Counted from the stretch's first letter, positions 44,899 to 54,934 are shown. The stretch is DNA of 64,000 nt from an uncultured Coriobacteriaceae bacterium (GCA_902795065.1 CADBJR010000001.1:1-64000), one strand, 5' to 3'. Numbers and translations: made by a program. The notes: a model not told the origin generated them from the letters alone.

Positions 44899-44994
44899 GG
44901 CAAAACCTCATAAAATACGAGCCTTCACATGGATGGAGCCGCTCCGATATGCCAAGATAGACCACGTCAAGCATCCACGGCTCGGAGAGGCGGC

Positions 44995-47073
44995 ATGAGC
45001 GTCCTCAGGTTCCTGAAGCACCATCTCGGCGCTTTCGCGCTCGTCTGCCTGCTGCTTGCCGTCCAGGCCGTCTCCGAGCTTGCCCTCCCGCAGATGATGA
45101 GCGACATCGTCGATGTCGGAATCGGGCAGCGGGGCATTCCCTCGGCGGTTTTCGCCCATGTCCGCGCACAGACGCTTTCGGACCTCGAATCCCATCTCGA
45201 TGCCGATGAAGTCGCCCTCGTCGAGTCGTTCTATGCGCCCGCCAATCCCAGCGGCGTGCGCACGTTCGAAGGCGATCCCGCTGCGAAGCGCGCCTCCTCG
45301 GAGCTCTCCCAAGTGCTTTCACGTGCGATTGCGCTCGAGACGGGTGCTGATGATGACGCCCTCGCGCCTCAGCGCTCCATCGCGTACGTGACCGCAGAGT
45401 ACGAGCAGCTAGGACTCGACCTCGAGGACATCCGACGCTCGTATCTCATATCCATGAGCGCGAGCATGCTCGCCTACTGCGCCGTCGCGCTTGCCGCTGC
45501 CGTGCTGCTCGGCTATGTCGCCGCACGCACGGGCGCCGTCATCGGCCGCGACACGCGCGAGGACATCTTCTCCAAGGTGATGCGCTTCTCGCCTGCGGAG
45601 GTGAACAGGTTCTCGCAGGCGTCGCTCATCACGCGCTGCACCAACGACGTCATGCAGGTGTCGATGTCGGTGATGATGCTCATGCGCATGGTGCTGCTCG
45701 CACCCATCATGGGCATCGTCGCCATCACCAAGGTCCTGGCGCAGCCCTCGGGCCTCGGCTTCATCATCATCGCCGCCGTGCTGATGCTGCTCGGGCTTCT
45801 CGTGGTCGCGTTCATCGTGGTGGTGCCCAAGTTCGAGCGCATGCAGGCGCTCATCGACCGTGTGAACCTCATGAGCCGCCAGATGCTCGAGGGCATCATG
45901 CCCGTCCGCGCATTCGGCAGGGAGACGTACGAGGAGGAGCGCTTCGACGGCGCTTCCACGGAGCTCAGGGACACGCAGCTCTTCACGGGGCACGCCATAG
46001 CGTTGATCATGCCCGTCATCCAGATCATCCTGAACGCCGCCACTGTGGCAATCGTCTGGTTCGGTGCAGACCTTGTCGGCTCTGGCGCCATGCAGGTGGG
46101 CGACGTCATGGCGTACAGCGCGTATGCCATGCAGATCGTCATGAGCTTCATGATGCTCGCCATGGTCGCCATCATGATGCCGCGCGCGAAGGTCGCCGCC
46201 GACCGCGTCATCGAGGTGCTCGAGTGCCCGCTCTCCATCGTCGATCCCGATGAACCGCAGTCTCCCGCACCGGAAGGCCCCCGCGGCAGCCTCGTCTTCG
46301 ACGATGTCTCGTTCCGCTATCCCGATGCCGATGCGGACGTTATCAGCCATGTGGACTTCACGCTCGACGCCGGGCAGGTGCTGGGAATCGTGGGGTCGAC
46401 CGGCTCGGGCAAGTCGACGCTCGTCCAGCTCATCCCGCGCCTGTACGATGTCACGGGCGGCGCCGTGCTCGTGGACGGCGTCGATGTGCGTTCGATGTCT
46501 TTGGCGGACCTCCGAAGCCGCATCGGGTTCGTTCCCCAGACTGCGCGCCTCTTCTCGGGTACCGTCGCAAGCAACGTCGCGTACGGCCGCGACGATCTGG
46601 GCGAGGCGGATATCGGGCATGCGCTCGAGATCGCGCAGGCCTCGGAGTTCGTCGATGCGCTCGAGGAGGGAATCGATTCGCCAACGGCCCAAGGCGGATC
46701 GAACTTCTCCGGCGGCCAGCGTCAGCGTCTCTCCATCGCGCGCGCCGTCGCCATCGACCCCGAGATCCTCGTCCTCGACGACTCCTTCTCGGCGCTCGAC
46801 TATGCGACCGACGCGCGTCTGCGCCGGGCGCTCTCCCACGAGATGGGCGGCACCGCGGTCGTCGTCGTCGCCCAGCGCGTCGCCACGGTCATGCATGCAG
46901 ACAAGATCCTCGTGCTCGACGGAGACGCCGTCGTGGGCTACGGCTCGCATGCCGAGCTGCTCTCGACCTGCGAGGAATACCGCGAGATCGCCACATCGCA
47001 GCTCACAGCTTCGGAGCTCGGGCTCGATGATGCGAAGCCCGCCTTCCGCGTGGTGGAAGGGGGCGATGCCTGA
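44995..47073 (+). CDS. ABC exporter subunit A (heterodimeric type, degenerate ATP site)
   Basis: A 692-aa half-transporter with an N-terminal membrane domain (six helices; an extra extracytoplasmic stretch of about 95 residues sits between helices 1 and 2, ATAYAQ-like region rich in Asp and Ala) and a C-terminal ATPase. ATPase motifs: Walker A GSTGSGKST (about 467-475), signature FSGGQRQRLSIA, Walker B ILVLDDSFSALD, where the catalytic Glu is replaced by Asp. This Asp is the mark of the degenerate site of heterodimeric exporters such as LmrCD and TM287/288. ATG chosen at 44995 because GGAGAGG precedes it. Its stop overlaps the next start (TGATG), so the two are coupled. Confidence 0.9.
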   Translation: MSVLRFLKHHLGAFALVCLLLAVQAVSELALPQMMSDIVDVGIGQRGIPSAVFAHVRAQTLSDLESHLDADEVALVESFYAPANPSGVRTFEGDPAAKRASSELSQVLSRAIALETGADDDALAPQRSIAYVTAEYEQLGLDLEDIRRSYLISMSASMLAYCAVALAAAVLLGYVAARTGAVIGRDTREDIFSKVMRFSPAEVNRFSQASLITRCTNDVMQVSMSVMMLMRMVLLAPIMGIVAITKVLAQPSGLGFIIIAAVLMLLGLLVVAFIVVVPKFERMQALIDRVNLMSRQMLEGIMPVRAFGRETYEEERFDGASTELRDTQLFTGHAIALIMPVIQIILNAATVAIVWFGADLVGSGAMQVGDVMAYSAYAMQIVMSFMMLAMVAIMMPRAKVAADRVIEVLECPLSIVDPDEPQSPAPEGPRGSLVFDDVSFRYPDADADVISHVDFTLDAGQVLGIVGSTGSGKSTLVQLIPRLYDVTGGAVLVDGVDVRSMSLADLRSRIGFVPQTARLFSGTVASNVAYGRDDLGEADIGHALEIAQASEFVDALEEGIDSPTAQGGSNFSGGQRQRLSIARAVAIDPEILVLDDSFSALDYATDARLRRALSHEMGGTAVVVVAQRVATVMHADKILVLDGDAVVGYGSHAELLSTCEEYREIATSQLTASELGLDDAKPAFRVVEGGDA

Positions 47074-48896
47074 TGCCGCCGCGTGGAGGAGGCCCGCGTT
47101 TCGCGCAGACCGTTGACAAGCCCAGGGACTCGAGAGGGACCTTCTTCAAGCTCCTCGCCTATGCAGGCGAGCATCGCCTTGCCATGGCGTTCGCCGTCAT
47201 CGCGAGCGTCGTCACGGTGATCATCTCCGTCGTCGGCCCCAAGATGGCGGGCGAGGCGACGACGGTGCTCTTCGAGGGCGCCTCCGCCAAGATCGCCGGT
47301 ACGGGCGACATCGATTTCGGCCGCATCCGCTCGATCCTGGTCACCCTCATGGCCATCTACCTCATCTCCGCGTCTGCGAGCCTCGTCCAATCGTGGGTGA
47401 TGGCCTCCGTGACCCAGAAGCTCTCATACCGCATGCGCAAGCAGGTTGCCGAGAAGATCTCGGTCATCGGGCTCTCGTACTTCTCGGAGGAGGGGAACTC
47501 CATCGGCGACGTGCTCTCGCGCATTACCAACGACGTCGACACCGTCGCGCAGTCGCTCAACCAGAGCATCACGCAGGTCATCGCCTCGATCGTGCAGATC
47601 ATCGGCATCCTCATCATGATGCTCACCATCTCCGTGCCGCTCACGCTCGTGGTGCTCGCGACCGTGCCGATCTCGCTTGTCATCGTCATGCGCATCGTCA
47701 AGGTCTCGCAGCGCTACTTCAAGCTCAGCGCGGACACGCTCGGCGCCGTCAACGGCATCATCGAGGAGGATTTCTCCGGCCAGCAGATCATCCAGGTCTT
47801 CAACCGTTCCGAGCAGGCGGTCGACGGCTTCTGCGTCAAGAACGACGAGCTCTACGACGTCTCGCTCAAGAGCCAGTTCCTCTCGGGGCTCATGATGCCG
47901 CTCATGGGTTTCGTGGGAAACCTCGGCTACGTCGCCGTGGTGGTCGTGGGCGGCGCGCTCGTGGCGGGCGGAGCGCTCGCGCTCGGCGATGTCCAGGCGT
48001 TCGTGGTCTACGTGCGCAACTTCACGGGACCCATTCGCCAGTTCGCCGGCATCTCCAACGCCATCCAGCAGATGCTCGCATCGGCGGAGCGCGTCTTCGA
48101 GTTCCTCGAGGCGGACCCCGAGCCCGACACCTCGATTCCTGGCGTCCAGCTCGACGACGAGGAAGGCTCCGTCAGGTTCGATCACGTCCGTTTCGGATAC
48201 GTGCCCGGCAAGACCGTTGTCCACGACTTCACGCTCGACGTCGCACCCGGCCAGCGCGTCGCCATCGTTGGACCGACCGGGGCGGGGAAGACCACCATGG
48301 TCAAGCTCCTCATGCGCTTCTACGACGTGGACGATGGCGCCATCTACGTGGGGGAGCACGACATCCGCACCCTCGAGCGCGCAGACCTCCGCAACAACTT
48401 TGCCATGGTGCTCCAGGAGACGTGGCTGTTCCAAGGGACCATCTCCGAGAACCTCCGCTTCGGTAAGCTCGACGCGACAGACGCCGAGGTCGTCACGGCG
48501 GCGAAGATGGCATACTGCGACCAGTTCGTGAAGACGCTGCCAGGCGGCTATGGCTTCGAGATCAATGAGACGGCCACCAACCTCTCCCAAGGCCAGCGGC
48601 AGCTCCTCACCATCGCCCGTGCGATCCTGGCCGACAAGCCCATCCTCATCCTCGACGAGGCGACATCGAACGTCGATACCCGTACCGAGGAGCTTATCCA
48701 GCGCGCCATGGACCGGCTCATGTACGGGTGCACGTCGTTCGTCATCGCACACAGGCTCTCCACCATCAGGAACGCAGACATCATCCTCGTCATGGATGGT
48801 GGCGATATCGTCGAAAAGGGCACCCACGAGGAGCTTCTCGCGAAAGACGGTCTCTACGCGCGCCTCTACAACGCCCAGTTCGAGAAGTCCTCGTAA
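47073..48896 (+). CDS. ABC exporter subunit B (heterodimeric type, consensus ATP site)
   Basis: A 607-aa half-transporter. Membrane domain with six helices (first at about 28-50) and ATPase with Walker A GPTGAGKTT (about 400-408), signature LSQGQRQLLTIARAI and Walker B ILILDEATSNVD with the full catalytic Glu. Together with the preceding subunit this gives one consensus and one degenerate site, so the pair is a functional dimer, probably exporting a drug or peptide. A poor -10-like TATACT lies before the next gene, so the operon likely ends here. Confidence 0.92.
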   Translation: MPPRGGGPRFAQTVDKPRDSRGTFFKLLAYAGEHRLAMAFAVIASVVTVIISVVGPKMAGEATTVLFEGASAKIAGTGDIDFGRIRSILVTLMAIYLISASASLVQSWVMASVTQKLSYRMRKQVAEKISVIGLSYFSEEGNSIGDVLSRITNDVDTVAQSLNQSITQVIASIVQIIGILIMMLTISVPLTLVVLATVPISLVIVMRIVKVSQRYFKLSADTLGAVNGIIEEDFSGQQIIQVFNRSEQAVDGFCVKNDELYDVSLKSQFLSGLMMPLMGFVGNLGYVAVVVVGGALVAGGALALGDVQAFVVYVRNFTGPIRQFAGISNAIQQMLASAERVFEFLEADPEPDTSIPGVQLDDEEGSVRFDHVRFGYVPGKTVVHDFTLDVAPGQRVAIVGPTGAGKTTMVKLLMRFYDVDDGAIYVGEHDIRTLERADLRNNFAMVLQETWLFQGTISENLRFGKLDATDAEVVTAAKMAYCDQFVKTLPGGYGFEINETATNLSQGQRQLLTIARAILADKPILILDEATSNVDTRTEELIQRAMDRLMYGCTSFVIAHRLSTIRNADIILVMDGGDIVEKGTHEELLAKDGLYARLYNAQFEKSS

Positions 48897-48985
48897 GCGT
48901 GTCCGCTGCCCTTCCGCCCATCTGCGCTATACTTTGATGGATTATGTAGCCTCGGATTACGTCCAGGGGTCGAGAGGAGAGCACT

Positions 48986-49330
48986 ATGGCAGAACCCATC
49001 CCCGGCACGCTCAAGGTCTCGAATGATGTCATCGCCGACCTCGTCGGCTATGCTGCGCTCGAATGCTACGGCGTCACCGGCATGGCAACCACCGACGAGC
49101 AGACCGGCATCGCACGCCTGCTTCCCGCGAACAAGCTGCGCAAGGGCATCGGCGTCTCCTCCGCGGACGGACACGTCATCGTGAGCCTGCACGTCATCGT
49201 CGAGCAGGGCGTCAACATGGCCTCCGTCGTGAACAACCTCGCGAGCTCCGTGAAGTTCCTGCTCAAGCAGATCGCAGAGCTCGACGATGTCGATGTCCAC
49301 GTGCATATCGAGGGTATGCGCGCTTCGTAA
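48986..49330 (+). CDS. Asp23/Gls24 family protein (YloU-like)
   Basis: A 114-aa small protein of the Asp23/Gls24 (DUF322) family; YloU in Bacillus is encoded next to the YloV/FakA-like gene as here. Core VSNDVIADLVGYAALECYGVTGM and GHVIVSLHVIVEQGVNMASVV are typical. Membrane-associated cell-envelope stress roles are known for Asp23 of Staphylococcus; function here is inferred only. It is 47 bp upstream of the FakA-like gene and likely co-transcribed. Confidence 0.88.
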   Translation: MAEPIPGTLKVSNDVIADLVGYAALECYGVTGMATTDEQTGIARLLPANKLRKGIGVSSADGHVIVSLHVIVEQGVNMASVVNNLASSVKFLLKQIAELDDVDVHVHIEGMRAS

Positions 49331-49377
49331 AGCCACGTCCGCGAGCGCGTGCGCTCGATGACCGAGAAGGATCAGCC

Positions 49378-51054
49378 ATGTCTGTTGCAAATGCCATCCG
49401 CACCTGCTTCCCCCTTGCCGCCAAGGTTGTCGCCGACCGCGCTGAGGAGATCAACAAGCTCAACGTCTTCCCCGTTCCCGACGGCGACACCGGCACCAAC
49501 ATGTCGCTCACGCTGGGCACCGTCGTCGCCGAGGTCGAGGCGCTTCCGGCCACTGCCACGATGAAGGACATCGCCAAGGCCATCACCCACGGATCCCTCA
49601 TGGGCGCCCGCGGCAACTCCGGCGTCATCACGAGCCAGATCCTGCGCGGCCTCGCGGAGGGCCTCTGCGATATGAAGGGCGAGGAAATCACCCCCGCCGA
49701 TATCGCCCATGCCTTCAAGCGCAGCCAGGAAGTTGCATTCCAGGCCGTCCGCAAGCCGGTCGAGGGAACGATCCTCACGGTCCTGCGCGACATGGCAACC
49801 AAGGCCGATTCGCTGCGCAAGTCGAAGAAGTCCGCGTTCGACGTGCTCGACGACCTCGTGGTCGAGGCCTATGAGTCGGTCGCTCGTACGCCCGACCTGC
49901 TCCCCGTGCTCAAGGAGAACGGCGTCGTCGACTCCGGCGCGTTCGGCTTCGCAACCTTCTTCGAGGCCTTTGTCAACGCCGTCGAGGGCAAGGCCGGAGA
50001 GCTCCGCGATTTCAACCCCACCGTCGATCCCATCTCCGCCGAGGATGCCAAGGCCCAGGTCGCCAGCGTCGTGGCGATCGAGCTCAATGATGACTGGGAG
50101 GGCTCCGAGTACCGCTACTGCACCGAGTTCCTCTTCCATGCTGCCGACGAGTCCTTCGACGTCGACGAGAACCTCCGCTACCTTGCGAGCCTCGGAGACT
50201 GCGAGCTGCTCGTGGGCGCGTTCCCCGACTTCAAGATCCACGTGCACACCAACCGTCCCGACTATGTGTTGCGCCACATGATCCACCGCGGCCAGATCTT
50301 CGAGGTCTTCATCCATAACATGGACCTCGAGGCCAAGGACCGCACGGCGAAGATCGCCGCCGACAAGGCGGCGGAGAAGGGTCCGCGCAAGCCGCTCGGC
50401 TTCGTTGCCGTCTCCGCCGGTTTCGGCGAGGAGGAGATCCTCAAGTCGCTCGGCGTCGACGTGTGCGTCTCGGGCGGCCAGACCATGAATCCGTCCACGG
50501 CGGACATCCTCGCCGCAATAGAGGAGACCAATGCCGACGAGGTCATCGTGCTGCCCAACAACGGCAACATCCGCATGGCCGCCGAGGCTGCCGCCAGCGC
50601 TTGCGACTCCTGCAGCGCCTTCGTCGTGCCCACCAAGTCCGTGCCCCAGGCGTTCTCCGCGCTCTTCGCTGTCGATGCCGAGGCTCCTGCCGCCGACAAC
50701 GTCGCCGCGATGACCGAGGCCCTCGCCGATGTGCGCGACGGCGAGGTCACCCATGCGGTGCGCGATTCGGCCGCAGCGGACGGCAGCCCCATCCACGCCG
50801 GCGACATCATGGGCATCCAGGGCGACGACATCCTCGTCGTCGGCTCCTCCGTCGAGCAGGTCACCCTCGATCTCATCGGCAAGATGCTTGACGAGGACGA
50901 GGGCGACACCCTCACGATCCTCGCGGGCGAGGACATGGGTGACGATGAGTTCGATGACCTCGTCGGGAAGATCGAGGATTCCTATCCCGACCTCGACATC
51001 GATCCCCTTCGCGGCGAGCAGCCCCTCTACCCGGTGATCTTCTCGATCGAATAG
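49378..51054 (+). CDS. FakA/YloV-like DAK-phosphatase domain protein
   Basis: A 558-aa protein of the fatty-acid kinase A/YloV family. N-terminal DhaL-type kinase domain with NVFPVPDGDTGTNMSLTLG (Asp35 and Asp37 are the metal-binding positions), SLMGARGNSGVITSQILRGL, and a C-terminal DAK1_2-like domain. FakA phosphorylates exogenous fatty acids held by FakB (DegV-type) proteins; no FakB is visible here, and the plsX/acpP genes lie downstream in the same region. Start ATG at 49378 follows AGAAGGA. Confidence 0.88.
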   Translation: MSVANAIRTCFPLAAKVVADRAEEINKLNVFPVPDGDTGTNMSLTLGTVVAEVEALPATATMKDIAKAITHGSLMGARGNSGVITSQILRGLAEGLCDMKGEEITPADIAHAFKRSQEVAFQAVRKPVEGTILTVLRDMATKADSLRKSKKSAFDVLDDLVVEAYESVARTPDLLPVLKENGVVDSGAFGFATFFEAFVNAVEGKAGELRDFNPTVDPISAEDAKAQVASVVAIELNDDWEGSEYRYCTEFLFHAADESFDVDENLRYLASLGDCELLVGAFPDFKIHVHTNRPDYVLRHMIHRGQIFEVFIHNMDLEAKDRTAKIAADKAAEKGPRKPLGFVAVSAGFGEEEILKSLGVDVCVSGGQTMNPSTADILAAIEETNADEVIVLPNNGNIRMAAEAAASACDSCSAFVVPTKSVPQAFSALFAVDAEAPAADNVAAMTEALADVRDGEVTHAVRDSAAADGSPIHAGDIMGIQGDDILVVGSSVEQVTLDLIGKMLDEDEGDTLTILAGEDMGDDEFDDLVGKIEDSYPDLDIDPLRGEQPLYPVIFSIE

Positions 51055-51066
51055 GGATCGGAGACC

Positions 51067-53226
51067 ATGGGTGGCGGCCTCAGCATCCCCGAAGCGGGCG
51101 ACCGCCTGAGCCGTACGTGCTCGTTCGAGGACAGCGTGCGGAGGCTCCGCTATGTTTCGGGGTCCCGCGGAGATGCCCTCGAGCGCTTGGGGATCCTGCG
51201 CGTCCGCGATCTCATGCTGCACGTTCCACGCCGCTACCTCGATTTCACGCATACCGTCAAGATCGGCCTCTGCGAGGTCGGCAGCACCGTGACGGTCGTT
51301 GGCACGGTCGACAAGGTGTCGCAGCGGCAGCCGCGGCCTCGTATGAACATCGTGACCGTCGACATCTATGACGATACGGGCGCGCTCACCGCGACCTTCT
51401 TCCGCCAGCCCTGGCTCTACCAGCAGCTCCATAAGGGCGATACGATCGCGCTTTCGGGTGAGGTGCTCTTCTACAAGGGCTTCCGCCAGATGAAGGCGCC
51501 GTTCATCGAGCAACTCGAAGGTTCCCAGGACGGCTCGGGATATGCGCGCATCCTGCCGGTGCACCCCGTGGGGGAGGGCATCACCGCCTCCTGGATGCGC
51601 CGCATCGTATCCGCCGCGATCGCTGATGCGGGTGATGCCTGCGATTTCCTGCCCGCCGACCTGGTAGCGCGCCATGGTTTCATGTCGCTCGGACGCGCCC
51701 TGCGCGAGATCCACTATCCCGCGACGCTCGACGGCGCACGGTCGGCACGCCGTCGTCTCGCCTACGACGAGCTGCTCTGCCTGCAGCTCGCCCTGCTCAC
51801 GCGCCAGCGCATCGACCTTGGAGACCGGGTTCCCAAACGGCACACCGTCGCGGGAATGCACGTTGAAGCCCTGCGGCGGGCGCTTCCCTTCTCGCTCACC
51901 GATGAGCAGGAAGCCGCGGCGATCGATATCCTCTCAGATATGGCGGCGCCGCGCGTCATGAACCGCCTGCTGCTCGGCGACGTGGGTACCGGCAAGACGG
52001 CCGTCGCCGCCGTCGCGCTCGCAGCTGTCGCCGACTCGGGCATGCAGGCCGCCGTCATGGCTCCCACATCGGTTCTCGCGCGCCAGTACGCCGAGAAGGT
52101 CGGCCCGCTGCTCGATGCGGCGGGCATCCGCTGGACGCTTATCACCGGCTCGACTCCGGCGCGCGAACGGGCGGATGCGGCCGAGCGCATTGCGGCCGGG
52201 GAGGTCGATGCGGTCTTCGGCACCACGGCGATCCTTTCCGACGACATCTCGTTCCGCGAGCTCTCGCTCGTCGTCATCGATGAGCAGCACCGCTTCGGCG
52301 TGAACCAGCGCGCCCTGCTGCGCAGCAAAGGAGCCGGCGCAGACCTCCTCGCGATGACCGCCACGCCCATCCCGCGCACGCTGGCGCTCTCGCTCTACGG
52401 CGATGTCGACGTCTCGCGCATCACGCGCAGGCCCGTCTCAGGCGCGGGCATCTCGACGAAGGTCCTGACGCCCGAGAACCTCGATGTCGCCTACGAGGCG
52501 ATTCGCGAAGCTGTTGCCCGAGGTCATCAGGCCTATGTCATCTGCCCGCTCATCGACGATTCCGACGATGGGTCCGAACTCGACGATGTTGTCGAGGGGG
52601 CCGTCACCCAGGAGAGCCTCCGCGCCGCCGTGGCAACGCGAGATGAGCTCGCCCGCTCCATCTTCCCGGATCTTTCCGTCGAGCTCCTGAACGGCCGCAT
52701 GAGCGCATCCGAGAAGGACGAGGTCATGATGCGCTTCAGGGCGGGGGAGGCCGATGTCCTCGTCTCGACGACCGTCGTCGAGGTGGGCGTTGACGTCCCC
52801 GACGCGACGGTCATGCTCGTCTTCAACGCCGATCGGTTCGGCCTCGCGACGCTGCACCAGCTCCGCGGCCGCGTGGGGCGCGGCAACCATCCCGGCACGG
52901 TCTTCCTCGCGAGTGCCGCACGCGAGGGCTCTACCGCGCGCACGCGCCTCTCGGCCCTTGAACGAACCTCGGATGGCTTCGAGCTCGCAGAGCTCGATCT
53001 CAAGCTGCGCCATGAGGGCGAGGTGCTCGGCTACCGCCAGAGCGGAGGCGTTTCGCTGCGCATCTCGGATCTCGCGACCGACCTCGACCTCGTCGAGGCG
53101 GCGCATGCGGATGCCCGTGCCATCGCAGGCGAGGATCCCGATCTCGGATCCGATACCCATCGTCCGCTCGCTGCCGAGGTGCGGAGCCGCTTCTCGGCGT
53201 ATTTCGACGAGGTCGTACGCTCATGA
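51067..53226 (+). CDS. recG: ATP-dependent DNA helicase RecG
   Basis: A 719-aa fork-remodelling and Holliday-junction helicase. The N-terminal wedge/OB domain (VTVVGTVDKVSQRQPRP, VDIYDDTGALTATFF), Walker A GDVGTGKTA (about 304-312), the DEQH box in VVIDEQHRFGVNQRALL, motif III MTATPIPRT and motif VI HQLRGRVGRG, and the C-terminal TRG segment ALERTSDGFELAELDLKLRHEGE. Its last ATGA overlaps the rsmD start. Confidence 0.96.
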   Translation: MGGGLSIPEAGDRLSRTCSFEDSVRRLRYVSGSRGDALERLGILRVRDLMLHVPRRYLDFTHTVKIGLCEVGSTVTVVGTVDKVSQRQPRPRMNIVTVDIYDDTGALTATFFRQPWLYQQLHKGDTIALSGEVLFYKGFRQMKAPFIEQLEGSQDGSGYARILPVHPVGEGITASWMRRIVSAAIADAGDACDFLPADLVARHGFMSLGRALREIHYPATLDGARSARRRLAYDELLCLQLALLTRQRIDLGDRVPKRHTVAGMHVEALRRALPFSLTDEQEAAAIDILSDMAAPRVMNRLLLGDVGTGKTAVAAVALAAVADSGMQAAVMAPTSVLARQYAEKVGPLLDAAGIRWTLITGSTPARERADAAERIAAGEVDAVFGTTAILSDDISFRELSLVVIDEQHRFGVNQRALLRSKGAGADLLAMTATPIPRTLALSLYGDVDVSRITRRPVSGAGISTKVLTPENLDVAYEAIREAVARGHQAYVICPLIDDSDDGSELDDVVEGAVTQESLRAAVATRDELARSIFPDLSVELLNGRMSASEKDEVMMRFRAGEADVLVSTTVVEVGVDVPDATVMLVFNADRFGLATLHQLRGRVGRGNHPGTVFLASAAREGSTARTRLSALERTSDGFELAELDLKLRHEGEVLGYRQSGGVSLRISDLATDLDLVEAAHADARAIAGEDPDLGSDTHRPLAAEVRSRFSAYFDEVVRS

Positions 53227-53807
53227 GAATCGTCGGAGGCATGTGGAAAGGCCGCTCGATCGACGCCCCGTCGTGTCGCGACACGCGTCCGACCACCGAC
53301 CGCACACGCGAATCGATCGCCTCGTCGGTGCTTTCGCTCTTCGACCTCTCGCTCGAGGGTCTGAGCGTGCTCGACGCGTTCGCGGGATCCGGCGCATTCG
53401 GCATCGAGATGCTCTCGCGCGGCGCCGCCTGCTGCACCTTCGTCGATGCCGGCAGGCAGGCCATCCGCACGGTCAAGGGCAACCTCGCCTCGCTCGGGGC
53501 GGCGCCCGCATCCTACCGCATCATCACCGGCGATATCTTCGCAGCCGTTGCCGGGCTCTCCTCGCAGGGTGCTCCGTTCGACCTCGTCTTCCTCGATCCG
53601 CCCTATGCGATGCCCGCCGCCGAGGTCGCTCGTCTCCTCGAGTCCCTCTCGGCTGCCGGCTGCGTTACCATGGACGGGATCGCGGTCTACGAGCGCGCTT
53701 CGGCGGCTCCCATGATCGTGACACCGTGCGCCACGCTCATCCGTTCCAAGAGGTTGGGCGAGACCGCTGTCGACTATTACCGGATTGGGGAGGACCATGG
53801 AGCTTGA
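53223..53807 (+). CDS. rsmD: 16S rRNA (guanine(966)-N(2))-methyltransferase
   Basis: A 194-aa SAM-dependent methyltransferase that modifies G966 in 16S rRNA. The start MRIVGGMWKG is followed by the variable loop, then LDAFAGSGAFGIEMLSRGA (SAM-binding) and the catalytic LDPPY motif (with VFLDPPYAM at about 121-129). The 4-nt overlap with recG and the 11-bp overlap with coaD indicate tight coupling; recG-rsmD-coaD is a common bacterial order. Confidence 0.92.
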   Translation: MRIVGGMWKGRSIDAPSCRDTRPTTDRTRESIASSVLSLFDLSLEGLSVLDAFAGSGAFGIEMLSRGAACCTFVDAGRQAIRTVKGNLASLGAAPASYRIITGDIFAAVAGLSSQGAPFDLVFLDPPYAMPAAEVARLLESLSAAGCVTMDGIAVYERASAAPMIVTPCATLIRSKRLGETAVDYYRIGEDHGA

Positions 53808-54312
53808 TCGCGTGAGCCACGTCTGCGTGCCCGGAACCTTCGACCCTGTGACCTACGGCCACCTCGATGTGATCAGGCGCAGCTGCCACCTCTTCGATCG
53901 CGTGACGGTCGCCGTGGCGGCTTCCTACAGCAAGAACGGCACCGGACGGGTCTTCTCGCTCGACGAGCGCGTCGCCATGATCCGCGAGGCCGTCGCGGAC
54001 GACCCCGATTGCTCGAATGTCGAGGTCATGGGCTTCGAGGGCCTTCTCGTCGACCTCTGCCACTCGATCGGCGCCGGCGCCGTGGTCAAGGGCCTGCGCG
54101 CGATGACCGACTTCGAGTACGAGCTGCAGCAGGCGGATCTCAACAACCTCATGGCACCCGACATCGAGTCGGTCTACGTCATGGGCAGCCGCGAGTACGG
54201 CTACATCTCCTCGTCGATCGTGCGAGAGCTCGCAGCCCTCGGCCGCGACGTTTCCTTCCTCGTTCCCCGATGCGTGGAGGAGCGCCTTGCTGCCCGGTTC
54301 GGTAGGGCATGA
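53797..54312 (+). CDS. coaD: Phosphopantetheine adenylyltransferase
   Basis: A 171-aa nucleotidyltransferase catalysing the penultimate step of CoA synthesis. The H/TxGH motif is TYGH at residues 19-22 in GTFDPVTYGHLD; later GLRAMTDFEYE and the ISSS motif in SREYGYISSSIVRELA. ATG at 53797 has GGGGAGGA before it. Confidence 0.95.
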   Translation: MELDRVSHVCVPGTFDPVTYGHLDVIRRSCHLFDRVTVAVAASYSKNGTGRVFSLDERVAMIREAVADDPDCSNVEVMGFEGLLVDLCHSIGAGAVVKGLRAMTDFEYELQQADLNNLMAPDIESVYVMGSREYGYISSSIVRELAALGRDVSFLVPRCVEERLAARFGRA

Positions 54313-54427
54313 GTTCGTTTCGCGAACGACCGTCTTGCACGCTGATAATCTGCTAACATTACAATGATTATGGCTATATGCCGTGCTTGGCGCGCTCTGT
54401 ATGAGCGCTGATCGAAAGGAGCCCTGG

Positions 54428-54925
54428 ATGCAGCCAGGCGAGGAGATCGAGAGCTTGGTCGACGAGCTCGAGCAGATGGTAAGCGAGGCCCGTTCGCCCC
54501 TCACCGGCGGAGGCCAGAAGAAGATAGTTGACGCGCAGGATGTCTATGAGATCCTCGACGAGATCCGCAGGGTCTTCCCCCAGGAGTTTTCCGATGCCCG
54601 CCGCATCATCAAGGAGGAGAGCGAGACCATCGCGCGCGCACAGCAGCAGGCCGATTCGATCATCGCCGATGCCCAGCAGCAGGCCATGATCCTCGCGGGC
54701 GATCAGGAGATCGTGCGCCTCGCCCAGCAGCAGGCGGATGCGATCCGCGACCAGGCCGCGCAGTACGAGCGCGATACGCGCTATAACGCCGAGGAGTACG
54801 CCGACACCGTGCTCGCGCATCTCGAGGACAACCTCAAGTCGCTCACGAGCTCCGTCTCGCGTGTGCGCCAGACCCTCGACGAGAACTCCGGCCCGCGCAA
54901 CACGTCCAACAACGTGCCCTGGTAG
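54428..54925 (+). CDS. Coiled-coil protein (ATP synthase b-/DivIVA-like)
   Basis: A 165-aa protein that is nearly all helical: a long Gln/Ala/Glu/Asp heptad region (IIKEESETIARAQQQADSII through QQQADAIRDQAAQYER). No enzyme motif is present. In related genomes it sits between coaD and the DUF177 gene. It may act in cell-division or membrane-associated scaffolding. ATG at 54428 has AAAGGAG 7 nt before it. Earlier in-frame ATGs lack a site. Confidence 0.7.
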   Translation: MQPGEEIESLVDELEQMVSEARSPLTGGGQKKIVDAQDVYEILDEIRRVFPQEFSDARRIIKEESETIARAQQQADSIIADAQQQAMILAGDQEIVRLAQQQADAIRDQAAQYERDTRYNAEEYADTVLAHLEDNLKSLTSSVSRVRQTLDENSGPRNTSNNVPW

Positions 54926-54934
54926 GTTTCCTAG

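Noticed and set aside
45409-46950. 513-aa minus-strand frame opposite the ABC subunit A gene
   Set aside because: Composition is His/Asp/Arg-rich antisense of a well-defined ABC exporter; no domain or start signal.
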